DNA of 64,000 nt, taken from contig NZ_JAQNDL010000003.1 of the NCBI RefSeq assembly GCF_028368995.1, forward strand, positions 1,612,001-1,676,000. Reading direction: 5' to 3'. Shown one piece after another: positions 33,830 to 43,061 of the stretch. The stretch is from Nannocystis bainbridge. Lineage in GTDB: Bacteria; Myxococcota_A; Polyangia; Nannocystales; Nannocystaceae. Both the position numbers and the translations under genes were made by a program. Position 1 is the stretch's first letter. Each line of letters opens with the position of its first letter. Under the pieces are notes generated by a model. The model had not been told where the DNA came from. It saw nothing but the letters and a program-made list of their open reading frames with translations, and searched no databases.

Positions 33830-36138
33830 GGCGTGTACTCCTCGGTGAACGTCTGCGCCTCCGTCGGCGCGAAGCGGATCGTCCGGACTGCCTCACGCAC
33901 GCAGCGCTCGCTCGCATCGTCGCTGCCGTGCGCCTGCACCCGCACGAACTCGCTGCGACCGGCCGCCGCCTCGAACTCGACCAGCAACAGCCCGCCCGCC
34001 AGCGCCGAGCAGCGCCGCAGCTCGGCCGTCGCCCGCGAGACCGCGTCACGCATCGTCGGCAGCGGCGGCGGCGGCGACGAGGCGGGCTCCACGACCTGCT
34101 CCGGCTCCTGGGCCTTGATCGGCTGCGGCGCCTCTACCGGCTGCGCGGCGGGCAGCGAGACAGGCAATGCAATCACCGGCGGCTCGCGCGTCGCCTGCCA
34201 CACCACCATTCCACCGAGCACCGCCCCGATCGCCGCGGCCACCGCCACTCGCCCCAACGCCCCGCCGAAGCCCCCACGCTCGGCCACCGGCGCGGCCACG
34301 GCGACCCGGTCATCGTGCGCGTCGGCCCTCTCGCTCTCCCCCACCGCCTCGTCACATGTCTCTTCGGCCATCTCGTCGGCGGCCGCCTCCAGCTTGGCCA
34401 GCAACCCGCGCATGTCGACTCGCGCGCCCGGCTCGTCCGCGAGCGTGTTCAGTAGCGCGTTCGCCAGCGCGGGCGGGCACGCCGGCACGTGCGAGCGCGG
34501 CGACACCAGCTCCCCGCGCTCGTCTCGGATCGGCCGCCGCCCCGTGAGCAGCTGGTACAGCAGCAGCCCGAGCGAGTACACGTCGCTCTTCGCGGTCCAG
34601 CCCTTGCCCGCGCGGGCCTCGGGCGCCGTCCAGTCGAGCCGCTCGAGCCCGCCGGTCCCCAGCTTCACCCGCGCCTCCGGCGGCGTCGGGTAGCGCTGCT
34701 CGAACGCCGCGTAGAACTTCGCCTCGAGCTCGACCATCCCGCAGTCGATCAGCGCCGCCTTCGGCTCACCCGACAGATCGATCAGCACGTTGTGCCCGTG
34801 CACGTCGCGGTGCACGACGCCGTGCGCGTGCAGGGCCGCCAGCGCGCCCGCCAGTTGCTGGCCGACCGTGAGCACCTGCCCGGGCTCCAGCTTGCCGCCG
34901 AGGTAGATGCTGCGCGCCGAGACGCCGCGCATCAGCGACATGGCGATGTAAGGCCGCCTGCGCGTCATCGCCGTGCGACAGTCGTGCAGCTCCGGCAGCG
35001 CGGGATGACGGACCGCTCGCAGCGCCCGCGCCTCCCGGGCGAAGCGCACCCGCTCCTCGGGCTCCTGGCTCGCTCGCTCGCGCAAGATCTTGAGCGCCAC
35101 GTAGCGCATCGCGTCGCGGTGATACGCCCGATGCACCTCCGCCTTCGCGCCGGCCCCCAGCAGCTCGATCAGCTCGTAGCAGCCCTCGAACAGGAACGGC
35201 GAATCATCCTCGACATGCTCGACCCGCACCCGCTCCAAGCGACGCTGAAACTCCGCGACCGTGGCGAGCCGATCCTCCGGCGCTGGCGCGAGCGCGTCGG
35301 CGACCAGCCTCTCGAGCTCGGGCGGGACGCCGCTGCCGGGCCGGGCCTCGCCCATCGGCCGATAATCCCCTGGATCCGGCAGACGGCCGGTGCAGAGCAG
35401 ATAGATCGTCGCGCCGAGCCCGAACACGTCGAACCTCGGGTTCGGACGCTCGAGCGGCGCCTCGGGCGGATAGAAGCCGTCGGTCCCGAGCACCTTGCCG
35501 ACGTCCGTCTGGTGCCGCGGCGGCACCCCGGCCGAGCTCTGCACGCGCTGCCACGCGTCGACCTTGGCGATCCCCAGATCGATCAACTTCACGAAGGGCC
35601 GGCTGGTCGCGCTGCCGACCACGACGATGTTGCTCGGCTTCACGTCACGATGGACCACACCGACGTGATGCAGCGCCTCGAGCGCGGCCGCGACCTGGGC
35701 GACCATCTCCACCACCTCGAGCCACGGCAACGGCCCCTCTCGCACCAGCCGCTCGTCGAGGTTCTGCCCCGGCAACCGCTCGAGCACCATGAACGGCGCG
35801 CCGCTGTCGGTCTCGCCGACCGCGAGGACCTGCACGAGGTGTGGGTGCCGTAGGTGCGTGAGGATCCGTCCCTCGTCGACGAAGCGACGCCGAGCGTCCT
35901 CGTCCGCGACCATGAGGATCTTGACCGCGGCGTTGAGGTTCTTGCACGCCCACACGCACGACATGCCGCCGGAGCCGAGCAGCTCGCCCAGCTCGAAGTA
36001 CCCGCCGACAACTCGCGCGCCAGCGGCTGCGCGGAGGCCGGCGGGGCCATCCCCCGTGGGCGTGACATCGTCCTCGCCAGCGACGGCGAACAGAGTCCAG
36101 CCTCGGACATTGGGACGCGGCGGTGCAGGACCCTTCAT
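33826..36138 (-). CDS. Ser/Thr protein kinase with two kinase domains, transmembrane helix and TonB-like tail
   Basis: 770 residues. Kinase domain 1 (about 46-302): GSGG loop at 55-58, Lys73, HRDVKPSN at 163-170, and DLG (187-189) in place of DFG. Kinase domain 2 (about 320-585): LGAGAKAEV loop, Lys350, HRDVHGHN at 443-450 with the catalytic-loop Lys replaced by His447, and DCG (465-467). Domain 2 therefore keeps the Asp residues but has altered chemistry, and may be a pseudokinase or regulator. A membrane helix (about 628-646) is followed by a Pro-rich linker and a C-terminal domain like the AgmX/TonB C terminus (LRRCSALAGGLLLVEFEAAAGRSE). Signals are expected to pass between periplasm and cytoplasm. 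Confidence 0.88.
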   Translation of the reverse strand: MKGPAPPRPNVRGWTLFAVAGEDDVTPTGDGPAGLRAAAGARVVGGYFELGELLGSGGMSCVWACKNLNAAVKILMVADEDARRRFVDEGRILTHLRHPHLVQVLAVGETDSGAPFMVLERLPGQNLDERLVREGPLPWLEVVEMVAQVAAALEALHHVGVVHRDVKPSNIVVVGSATSRPFVKLIDLGIAKVDAWQRVQSSAGVPPRHQTDVGKVLGTDGFYPPEAPLERPNPRFDVFGLGATIYLLCTGRLPDPGDYRPMGEARPGSGVPPELERLVADALAPAPEDRLATVAEFQRRLERVRVEHVEDDSPFLFEGCYELIELLGAGAKAEVHRAYHRDAMRYVALKILRERASQEPEERVRFAREARALRAVRHPALPELHDCRTAMTRRRPYIAMSLMRGVSARSIYLGGKLEPGQVLTVGQQLAGALAALHAHGVVHRDVHGHNVLIDLSGEPKAALIDCGMVELEAKFYAAFEQRYPTPPEARVKLGTGGLERLDWTAPEARAGKGWTAKSDVYSLGLLLYQLLTGRRPIRDERGELVSPRSHVPACPPALANALLNTLADEPGARVDMRGLLAKLEAAADEMAEETCDEAVGESERADAHDDRVAVAAPVAERGGFGGALGRVAVAAAIGAVLGGMVVWQATREPPVIALPVSLPAAQPVEAPQPIKAQEPEQVVEPASSPPPPLPTMRDAVSRATAELRRCSALAGGLLLVEFEAAAGRSEFVRVQAHGSDDASERCVREAVRTIRFAPTEAQTFTEEYTP

Positions 36139-36292
36139 TCCGGGTCAGGGTGCCACACGCGCCTCATCGCCAGTCAGGCCCTCACGTTCCGGCGTGTCGA
36201 CAGATGCGCCGCGACGCAATCACGTAGCGCACCACCAACAATATAGCGAGTCCGTGCCGCGTCGCCGCCACCGCGACGCAGCACTCGCGCGC

Positions 36293-36865
36293 TCACTCGG
36301 CGACGGTCACCTCGTAGCTCGTGAACGACGGCACCGTCCCGCAGTCGGGGTTGTCCAGCATCGGCCCTGCCTCGAGGTCGAACTGGAAGCTCCCCGCCTC
36401 CGTCGGCGTCCCGGCGAGGATGCCCGACTCCACCGTGAACTCGAGCCCTGGCGGCAGCGTGCCCGTCAGCGTCCAGGCCGTGTTGTCCTCGAGCCCCGGC
36501 ACCACGAACGCGATCTCGACCGCCGTCCCGACCGTCAGCGGCTCGATCTCACCCGGCTCGATCGGCGGCAGGAAGTTCTCGCAGTCCACCCCCGTCGTCG
36601 TCGTCAGCGGCGGATCCTCGGTCGTGCTGGCATCCTCCGTCGTCGCGCTCTCGGTCGTGCTCTCGGTCGTCTCGCCGGTGCTCGTGGGCTCGCCGGTGCT
36701 CGTGGGCCCGCTCGTGCCGGTCGGTTCGTCCGTCGTCCCGGTGCTCGTGCCGGTGGTCGAGTCGGAGTCCGTCTCGCCGCTTTCGGGCTTGCAGGCGACC
36801 AGCGCCAGACCCAGCAGCCATGCGCTCGCCCGCGGGTTTGCGAAGTTCAAGGAAATTCGAAGCAT
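36293..36865 (-). CDS. Small lipoprotein with Thr-rich linker and Ig-like domain
   Basis: 190 residues. Lipobox LALVAC (Cys25) is followed by about 65 residues of Thr/Ser/Gly/Glu repeats. The C-terminal 95 residues contain LPPGLEFTVESGILAGTPTEAGSFQF, the signature of putative immunoglobulin (He_PIG) domains, with two Cys for a disulfide. Such domains occur in surface or adhesive proteins. No enzyme role is visible. The gene stands alone, 154 bases past the kinase start on the same strand as the kinase. Confidence 0.75.
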   Translation of the reverse strand: MLRISLNFANPRASAWLLGLALVACKPESGETDSDSTTGTSTGTTDEPTGTSGPTSTGEPTSTGETTESTTESATTEDASTTEDPPLTTTTGVDCENFLPPIEPGEIEPLTVGTAVEIAFVVPGLEDNTAWTLTGTLPPGLEFTVESGILAGTPTEAGSFQFDLEAGPMLDNPDCGTVPSFTSYEVTVAE

Positions 36866-36996
36866 GCGGAGCGTCTAGCACGTGCGCACCGGAGCGTCGA
36901 GCCGCACCCGTTCCCGGGCGCGCCGTCCTCGGTGAACGCCCCCCATGTTCACCGCGACCGCGCAAACGCGGCGCGAGCGAGCGCTGTGGTCACGCG

Positions 36997-37680
36997 CTAT
37001 CGCTGCTGCTTCTTCGTCGAATTGCGCACGACCTCGCCGTCATGCACGACACCGCTGTCACGCAGCAGCGCCGACTTCAGCATCCCTGCCAACCATTGCT
37101 CGTAGCGCTCCCCCGGCCAGCCGCGCCCCGATACCAGCAGGCGGAACAGCTCCCGATTGGTCATCGCCCACAGCACGTCGCGCGCCGCTTCGACGTCGAG
37201 GTCCTCGCGCAGCTGCCCCGCGCTCGCCATCGCCTCGACCAGCCCGCGTTGTGCCTCGCGGCGACCGAGCTCGCCCTCGCGCTCGAGCGCCGCCAGCTCG
37301 GGCGCCACCACACCGACCCCGCGCAACAGCTCGAGCTCGACGCGCTCGCCCTCGTAGACCGTCCTCGCGACCTTCGCCGCCAGCGCCAATCGCTGCACCG
37401 GATCGTCGGTCGCCAGGGCGGCCGTCACCGCCGTCTCGTACGCCTCTCCGAACCGCGCCTGGTGGATCAGCTCCGCCACGATCCCGCGCTTCGATCCGTA
37501 CGCCGCGTACACCGTCGGCGCCGCCACCCCCGCCGCGCGGGCGATCGCGTCGATCGTCGTGTCTTCATAACCGTGCGTCCCCAGCAGCGTGCGCGCCGCG
37601 GCCAGGATCTGCTGCCGCGTCGCGTCGGCCTGGCGACGGCGCGCGGGCGAGTGATACGGGCGGGCTTCGGGCTTGGCCAT
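36997..37680 (-). CDS. TetR-family regulator of the NmrA/SnoaL cluster
   Basis: 227 residues from the ATG at 37680; a longer frame upstream is not supported. Helix-turn-helix TTIDAIARAAGVAAPTVYAAYGSKRGIVAEL (about 41-71) is clear TetR. The C terminus has a helical ligand domain and a short basic end (STKKQQR). It lies 31 bases after the NmrA-like gene on the same strand, so the three minus-strand genes are probably one unit that the regulator controls. Ligand unknown. Confidence 0.9.
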   Translation of the reverse strand: MAKPEARPYHSPARRRQADATRQQILAAARTLLGTHGYEDTTIDAIARAAGVAAPTVYAAYGSKRGIVAELIHQARFGEAYETAVTAALATDDPVQRLALAAKVARTVYEGERVELELLRGVGVVAPELAALEREGELGRREAQRGLVEAMASAGQLREDLDVEAARDVLWAMTNRELFRLLVSGRGWPGERYEQWLAGMLKSALLRDSGVVHDGEVVRNSTKKQQR

Positions 37681-37711
37681 CGCGGGCGCGCACCATACCG
37701 CAGCCGCGGCG

Positions 37712-38347
37712 TCAGTACGCGATCTCGACCAACGCGCGCACGGTCGCCGGGTCGTCGAGGTGCGCGAGCACGTAGTCCGCCACATCCGCGCGGGAGATCG
37801 TCGCGGCCCGCGCCAGCGGCGTATCGATCGCCACCCGGTAGCGACCCCGGCGGCGCCCGTTCGTCAGCCGCGGCGGCCGCACGATCGTCCACTCGCGCGA
37901 GCTCTCGCGCAGCCGCACCTCCATCGCCCGCAAGTCGTCGAACGGGTGGCGCAGCAGCGGCTGCAGCACGTGCCGCATGAACATGCGCAGCGGCCACGGC
38001 TGCAACTCTCCATCCCCGAGCCCTGCCGCCGACACGCAGACGATCCGCCGCACCTCGCAGCGCTCCATCGCGGTCAGCATGTGGCCCACCCCGTCGCGGC
38101 AGATCGTCGTCGGCGCGCGCGACGTCCCGGACCCGAGCGCCGACAGCACCGCGTCGTGCCCGGCGATCGCCGCCTCGACGCTGCTCGCGTCGAACACATC
38201 ACCGCGCCGCACCGTGAGCCGCGCGTGCTTCGCCGTCACCGCCTCCGGCCGGCGCGCCACCGCCGTCACCGTGTGCCCGGCCGCCAGCGCCTGCGCCACC
38301 AATTGCTCGCCGGTCCCACCCGTCGCGCCGAAGACGACGAGCCGCAT
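37712..38347 (-). CDS. NAD(P)-binding NmrA/SDR-like protein
   Basis: 211 residues from ATG at 38347, overlapping the upstream stop as ATGA. The Rossmann motif MRLVVFGATGGTGEQLVAQAL is at the N terminus, GDVFD and ALGSG follow, and VCVSAAGLGDGE marks the strand with the Ser of atypical SDRs. No YxxxK triad is evident; the family of NmrA-like/flavin-reductase-like proteins often lacks it. It may sense or reduce NAD(P)-linked compounds. Together with SnoaL-like and TetR genes it forms a small detoxification or sensing cluster. Confidence 0.85.
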   Translation of the reverse strand: MRLVVFGATGGTGEQLVAQALAAGHTVTAVARRPEAVTAKHARLTVRRGDVFDASSVEAAIAGHDAVLSALGSGTSRAPTTICRDGVGHMLTAMERCEVRRIVCVSAAGLGDGELQPWPLRMFMRHVLQPLLRHPFDDLRAMEVRLRESSREWTIVRPPRLTNGRRRGRYRVAIDTPLARAATISRADVADYVLAHLDDPATVRALVEIAY

Positions 38348-38835
38348 CACGACCCCCTCGCCTGCGGCGGCCCGCTCTGCACCCACGATTCGGCGATCTT
38401 GCCGTCGACCATGCGAAACATCGACATCGCCGGCATCACCACCGCGTCGCCGCTCGGCGGCGTCCCGCGGAACGCCCCCACGTGGCGCCCGAACAGCTTC
38501 CACCGCACCGCCACGCGGTCGCCCTCGGCCATCGCGTCTTCGACGACGAACCGCGGCGCCTCGAACGTCTTGCGCAGGAACGCCGCCCCCGACGCCATCC
38601 CTTCCGGCCCGGCGATCCCGGTATTGATATTGACGAACTCGTCCGCGACGAGCTCGCGCAGCACATGGTCCCGCCCGCCGTTGAACACCTCGTCGAACAA
38701 ACGAAGCACCGCCGCCTTGTTGGCAGCCGCCACTCGAGCCTCGGACATCACACCCCCCTCGCCGCAGGCCGACAGACACAGCACGACCGCGAGGGCCTGC
38801 AGCCGGGCGGTCTTGATGGAGCTGAGCATGCGCAA
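38347..38835 (-). CDS. SnoaL-like/ester cyclase lipoprotein
   Basis: 162 residues. Lipobox LCLSAC (Cys24 by M1) suggests a lipoprotein, unusual for this family. From about 40, NKAAVLRLFDEVFNGGRDHVLRELVADEFVNIN and the later GDRVAVRWKLFGRHVGAFRG and SMFRMVDGKIAESWV are typical of SnoaL-like polyketide cyclase folds, which bind small hydrophobic ligands and may isomerise or cyclise them. The catalytic Asp/His pair cannot be assigned by eye. The start lies next to a strongly AT-rich stretch; the stop overlaps the NmrA-like start. Confidence 0.8.
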   Translation of the reverse strand: MRMLSSIKTARLQALAVVLCLSACGEGGVMSEARVAAANKAAVLRLFDEVFNGGRDHVLRELVADEFVNINTGIAGPEGMASGAAFLRKTFEAPRFVVEDAMAEGDRVAVRWKLFGRHVGAFRGTPPSGDAVVMPAMSMFRMVDGKIAESWVQSGPPQARGS

Positions 38836-39109
38836 CGATATTCAATATTGTTTCATTAAGTCAAATACAAAATCATATTGATAAATCAATAACTTGAGAT
38901 TCACACCCGGGCTCCAGTCCAAAACCTGACCGCGCGACCAACTCTGACCTCCAAGCGTATCTTTGGACATGTCCCAGGGGACAGAAATACTCATCTCGCC
39001 CCTCGCTCGTTTCCGCCCTTTAATCGCCCTGGACGCTCTGAGACCCACTCTGCGCCCTCTATACTTTCGCCCTTCCAAAACTCACCCATCCGGGTGAACA
39101 TCATCGCGC
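38836..39109. promoter_or_regulatory. AT-rich divergent control region with several inverted repeats
   Basis: 274 bases between divergent genes. Bases 38836-38900 are far richer in A/T than their surroundings and hold ATATT-C-AATAT (38838-38848) and TTGAT-AA-ATCAA (38878-38889). A dispersed palindrome TGTCC-CAGG-GGACA lies at 38970-38983. On the arsR side, TATACT (39060-39065) resembles a -10 box, and TCACCC-ATCC-GGGTGA (39082-39097) between it and the ATG at 39110 is a good candidate for an ArsR operator. No single -35 is convincing. Confidence 0.5.
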
Positions 39110-39442
39110 ATGAGCCTCGACCACACCTTGTCGGCCCTCGCCGACCCGACGCGCCGGGCCATCTTTCAGCGCCTGAGCGGCGGCGAGGCGCGCGTCACCG
39201 ACATCGCCGGGCGGTTCCCGATCTCGCTGAACTCGGTCTCGAAGCACATCCGCGTGCTCGAGCGCGCCGGCCTCGTGCGTCGGCGCGTCGCCGGGCGCGA
39301 GCACCTCCTCACCGCCGACCGGCGGCCGCTCGACGAGCTGGCGGTGTGGGTCGAGCAGACGCGCGCCTTCTGGTCCGATCGACTCGACGCGCTCGCCGCC
39401 CTGCTCGCGCAAGAAGACCACGATTGCAAGGAGCAACCATGA
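39110..39442 (+). CDS. ArsR-family winged-helix regulator
   Basis: 110 residues. Winged helix: ALADPTRRAIFQRLSGGEARVTDIAGRFPISLNSVSKHIRVLERAGLV. No metal-binding Cys (ELCVC) is present; the single Cys is near the end. This is the non-metal ArsR type that partners SRPBCC proteins. Its stop overlaps the next gene as ATGA, so they form one unit, and autorepression through the TCACCC/GGGTGA repeat at 39082-39097 is plausible. Target genes beyond the pair are unknown. Confidence 0.9.
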   Translation: MSLDHTLSALADPTRRAIFQRLSGGEARVTDIAGRFPISLNSVSKHIRVLERAGLVRRRVAGREHLLTADRRPLDELAVWVEQTRAFWSDRLDALAALLAQEDHDCKEQP

Positions 39443-40470
39443 ACGACCACGGACAGATCCTCGACCCTGGCACCGTACGCCTCGAGCGGGTGCTCCCCGG
39501 ACCGATCGAGCGGGTCTGGCGATACCTCACCGACTCCGACAAGCGCGCCCGCTGGCTCGCCGCTGGCCAGTTCGAGCTGCGCCCTGGCGGCCGCGCCGAG
39601 TTCCGCTTCGACCACGCCTCGCTCTCGTCCGAAAAGACCTACCCCGAGCGTCACAAGGGCGCCGAGGGTGCGCAGGGCTTCGAGAAAGTGCTCGAGTGCG
39701 ACCCGCCGCGACTGCTGCGAATGACCTGGGGCGGCCCTGACGAGCCCGCCGAGGTCTGCTTCGAGCTCACCCCCGAGGGCGATCGGGTCCGCCTCGTCTT
39801 GACCACCCGCCGCCTGCCCACGCGCGACGAAGTGGTCGGCACCGCCTCCGGCTGGCACGCCCACCTCGCGATCCTCGCCGACACCCTCGCCGAGCGGCCT
39901 CCGCGCGGCTTCTGGTCGACCCTCGCCGACGCCGAGCGCGACTACCAGCAGCGCATGCAGGTCATGGACGACCATTTCCGGTGGGCCGCGGGCAACGAGC
40001 GCGAGATCCACGATCACGGCGGCACCTGGTCCTCGCTGCTGCGCCGCCGCCTCGACGCGCCGATCGATCGCGTGTGGGCCGCGTGGACCGACCCCGACGC
40101 GCTCCGCAATTGGTTCGGCCGGCCCTCGGGCAGCTTCGAGGTCGGCGGCACCGTCGTGCTCGAGCTCTCGCAGCCGCACCCGACCACGGTGAAGATCCTC
40201 GCTTGCGAGCCGCCGACCCGCCTGCGCACCACCTGGCGCTACGGTGATTTCGCCGACAGCGAGGTCGAGCTCCGCCTCACTCGCGACGGCGCCGGCACCT
40301 CGCTCGAGCTCCAGCACTTCGCCTGCCCCGACGCCGACGACGCTCGCGGCGGCGGCGGCGGCTGGGAGGCCGCGCTGCTCCAGCTCGAGAGTTTCCTCGG
40401 CGGACTGCCGCCACCCGCCGAATTCGTGTTCCCGGCGATGGACCACGCGTGGTCGCGCGTGACCGCGTAA
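39439..40470 (+). CDS. Double SRPBCC (AHSA1-like) domain protein
   Basis: 343 residues composed of two AHSA1/START-like domains. The first (about 9-165) begins VRLERVLPGPIERVWRYLTDSDKRARWL, the second (about 190-335) begins LLRRRLDAPIDRVWAAWTDPDALRNWF; both carry the RV(W)xxxTDxDxxxxW signature. Such domains bind small hydrophobic ligands in a cavity. Pairs with ArsR-type regulators are common, and the ArsR protein may be the sensor partner. No catalytic residue is visible. Fusion of two domains in one chain is the notable point. Confidence 0.9.
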   Translation: MNDHGQILDPGTVRLERVLPGPIERVWRYLTDSDKRARWLAAGQFELRPGGRAEFRFDHASLSSEKTYPERHKGAEGAQGFEKVLECDPPRLLRMTWGGPDEPAEVCFELTPEGDRVRLVLTTRRLPTRDEVVGTASGWHAHLAILADTLAERPPRGFWSTLADAERDYQQRMQVMDDHFRWAAGNEREIHDHGGTWSSLLRRRLDAPIDRVWAAWTDPDALRNWFGRPSGSFEVGGTVVLELSQPHPTTVKILACEPPTRLRTTWRYGDFADSEVELRLTRDGAGTSLELQHFACPDADDARGGGGGWEAALLQLESFLGGLPPPAEFVFPAMDHAWSRVTA

Positions 40471-40765
40471 CCTGTCTCTTCGACCATCCTGCTCGCGCCC
40501 CGCGGCGTCGCCTCGCGCGAGCCCGCGGCGCGCGACTCGGGTGAGCGCCGACGCCTCGCCCATGTTTCCACGCCGCCGCCGTTCGCGGCCGCCGCCGGCC
40601 CGTCCCGCGCCCGCAGCGACCGGGCCGCGTCCGCCCTCGTGGCATCGGCCACGCATGCCCGCCACGCCGGCCCGCCGCGCTCGTCCGCGCACACGAACCT
40701 CGCTTCGGATGGACCCATGCGCGCGGGCGATCGCCTCGCGGCGGCGTTCGGCCTACCATCTTCAC

Positions 40766-42451
40766 ATGCGCCGCAGCTTACCTCCTGGCCTATGCCTCCT
40801 CGTCTACGCCTGCGCCGGCCCGCCCGCCGTCACCACCGACAGCGCCACGTCCACCGGCACCTCCGCGCTGCCGGTCACCACCGACACCGCCGCGGGCCCC
40901 GGCACCACCGACACCGCCACCACCACCGCCGCCAGCGCGCCCACGACCTCGACCACGCTCGCCCCGACCGGCGCCGACACCACCAGCAGCAGCGCCAAGT
41001 TCGACCTCGGGGCCATGCCCGACCTCGGTGACACCGGGCCCCTCGACGAGAGCACCTGTGAGCTCGCGGCGATGAACCTCACCAGCGCCGGCTGCCTGTT
41101 CGCCCCGACTGTCGGCGACAGCGGCATCGACCTGCCGTGGGCCGTCGTCGCCGCCAACACCAGCGGCAACGTCGACGCCAACGTCACCCTGTTCGGCGCC
41201 ACCGGCGAGGTCCTCGAGGCCGCCGTCGTCGCGCCCAAACAATTGCACACCTTCATCCTCGCGCCCCTCTCGGACGCGCTGTCGCAGCACGCCATGCCGG
41301 TGCAGACCGGCGTGCTCGAGCAGGTCCTGCGGCTCGAGAGCGACGTCCCGGTGGTGGCCTATCAGTTCAGCCCCTATTCGTCGTCCCAGGTCGCCACCGC
41401 CGACGCCTCGCTGCTGCTGCCGGCGCACGCGTGGGGCCAGGACTACCTGGTCCCGAGCTATCACAACACCGACTTCTCCGCGAGCTGGGTCAGCATCCTC
41501 AGCATGGTCGACGGCAACCAGGTGACCGTGGAGATGCCGGCCGCGATGCAGGGTGGTACGGACGCCGGCGGCGGCGTCCCGGCGCTGGTCGCCGGCGGCA
41601 GCTCCACGCACACCGTCGACGCCCAGCAGGCGCTGCGCATCGTCTCGCCGAGCGGCAGCGTCGCCGACTTCACCGGCATGCGCGTCAGCAGCACCGCCCC
41701 CGTCGCCGTCATGACCGGCTCGCCGGCGATGAGCCTGCCCGGCCCCGGCATGAACTATTACAAGGACTACCTCGAGGAGCAGGTCCCGCCGCGCACCGCG
41801 TGGGGCAAGGACTACGCGGTCGTCAAGTTCCGCCCGCGCAGCGACGAGCCCGACCTCTACCGCTTCATCGCCGACAAGGACGGCACCGTCCTCACCTTCA
41901 CCGGCGATCATCAAGGCCAGGCCATGCTCGACGAGGGCCAGTTCCACGAGCTGCTCACCGCCGCCTCGTTCCGCGTCGAGGGCACCGAGGCGTTCATGGT
42001 CGCCCATTACATGCTGAGTCAGGACCAATCGCACGGGCCCAAGGACGACGTCGCGTACCCCGGCGCTTTCATCTCGAAGAATTGCGACATCCCCTCGCTA
42101 GACACAACCGAGCTCGGCGACCCCGCGATCACCTTCATCCCGCCGACCGCCCAGCACCGCAGCAGCTACACCTTCCTGACCCCCGAGACCTACGGCTGGG
42201 ACATGCTCACGGTGGTCGGCCCCGAGGCCGGCTGGGACACGATCGAGCTCGACGGCGCTGCCCTGCCGGCACCGACCCCGCTCGGCGTCGGCGGTCTGGC
42301 CTACGCCCGCTTCCTGATCCCCGACGGCCCGCACGACATCCGCAGCCAGGCGGTCAAGTTCGGCATCGAGGTCTACGGCTACGATTGCCGGATCAGCTAC
42401 GCCTACCCCGGCGGCCTCAGCCTCGGCGAGATCAACCAACCGCCGGGCTGA
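40766..42451 (+). CDS. IgGFc-binding-like lipoprotein (paralogue of the gene at 48344)
   Basis: 561 residues from ATG at 40766. Lipobox LLVYAC (Cys16) and a Thr/Ser/Ala linker to about 75. The domain then runs from about 95 with DSGIDLPWAVVAANTSGNVDANVTLFG, VPVVAYQFSPYSSS, LLLPAHAWGQDYLVPSY and ends DCRISYAYPGGL, the plan of the IgGFc-binding N-terminal domain found in surface proteins of bacteria and in mucus proteins of animals. It is probably a carbohydrate or protein binding module on the cell surface. The long frame upstream of 40766 lacks a start and is not part of the gene. Confidence 0.8.
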   Translation: MRRSLPPGLCLLVYACAGPPAVTTDSATSTGTSALPVTTDTAAGPGTTDTATTTAASAPTTSTTLAPTGADTTSSSAKFDLGAMPDLGDTGPLDESTCELAAMNLTSAGCLFAPTVGDSGIDLPWAVVAANTSGNVDANVTLFGATGEVLEAAVVAPKQLHTFILAPLSDALSQHAMPVQTGVLEQVLRLESDVPVVAYQFSPYSSSQVATADASLLLPAHAWGQDYLVPSYHNTDFSASWVSILSMVDGNQVTVEMPAAMQGGTDAGGGVPALVAGGSSTHTVDAQQALRIVSPSGSVADFTGMRVSSTAPVAVMTGSPAMSLPGPGMNYYKDYLEEQVPPRTAWGKDYAVVKFRPRSDEPDLYRFIADKDGTVLTFTGDHQGQAMLDEGQFHELLTAASFRVEGTEAFMVAHYMLSQDQSHGPKDDVAYPGAFISKNCDIPSLDTTELGDPAITFIPPTAQHRSSYTFLTPETYGWDMLTVVGPEAGWDTIELDGAALPAPTPLGVGGLAYARFLIPDGPHDIRSQAVKFGIEVYGYDCRISYAYPGGLSLGEINQPPG

Positions 42452-42606
42452 GCGATCGCTCGCGGGCTCGCTCGCGCGATCGAGACGCACGCCCGCTCGC
42501 GTCCTGCAGCAGTGACGGCGCGGTCGCGCGGTCGCTCGCTGCGACGCCATCGCCAGCCAGCAGCGCCTCCGCCCCGCGACGCCGGACCGGCGCTACACTG
42601 CGCTGC

Positions 42607-42996
42607 ATGGTCCCGACCGCCCTCAGCCCGCGCTGGCTCGTCGTCCTCGTCGTCACCGCCGCGCTGTGGACCGGCCTGGCGATGCTCGCCGCCAATTTCA
42701 ACACCGGCCAGGGCCCGACCCTCGAGACCCTGCGCGGCGCGGCGCTGTCCCTGTCGCTGATCGCCGCGGTGCCGGTGGTGTTCGGTTTTTTCGGCGCCCG
42801 CCTCGGCTTCATCCTGGCCCAGGTCGGCCTGCTGATCGGCTACCTGCTGCTGCTGAGCGCCTTCGCCGGGCCCCGCACCGGCGGCTTCGAGGACCTGGCG
42901 GCCGTCGCCACCTTCCTGCTGCTCGGCGCGATCGGCCTCGGCGTCGGCACGGTGATCGACATCGTCCGCTGGTTCCTCGCCAGGCGCCGCCGGTGA
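42607..42996 (+). CDS. Small integral membrane protein
   Basis: 129 residues from ATG at 42607 with four hydrophobic helices: about 9-29, 43-62, 65-86 and 97-117. The tail WFLARRRR is positive and cytosolic by the positive-inside rule. No family is recognised. It lies 65 bases ahead of the ferritin-like lipoprotein gene on the same strand and 155 bases after the IgGFc-like gene. A ribosome site is not obvious, so a nearby ATG choice is moderate. Confidence 0.6.
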   Translation: MVPTALSPRWLVVLVVTAALWTGLAMLAANFNTGQGPTLETLRGAALSLSLIAAVPVVFGFFGARLGFILAQVGLLIGYLLLLSAFAGPRTGGFEDLAAVATFLLLGAIGLGVGTVIDIVRWFLARRRR

Positions 42997-43061
42997 GCCC
43001 GCGGCCCGGCGACGCCGACGCTGCGTGCAATCGCCCGCGCGACCGCGATACATTCGCTCGC

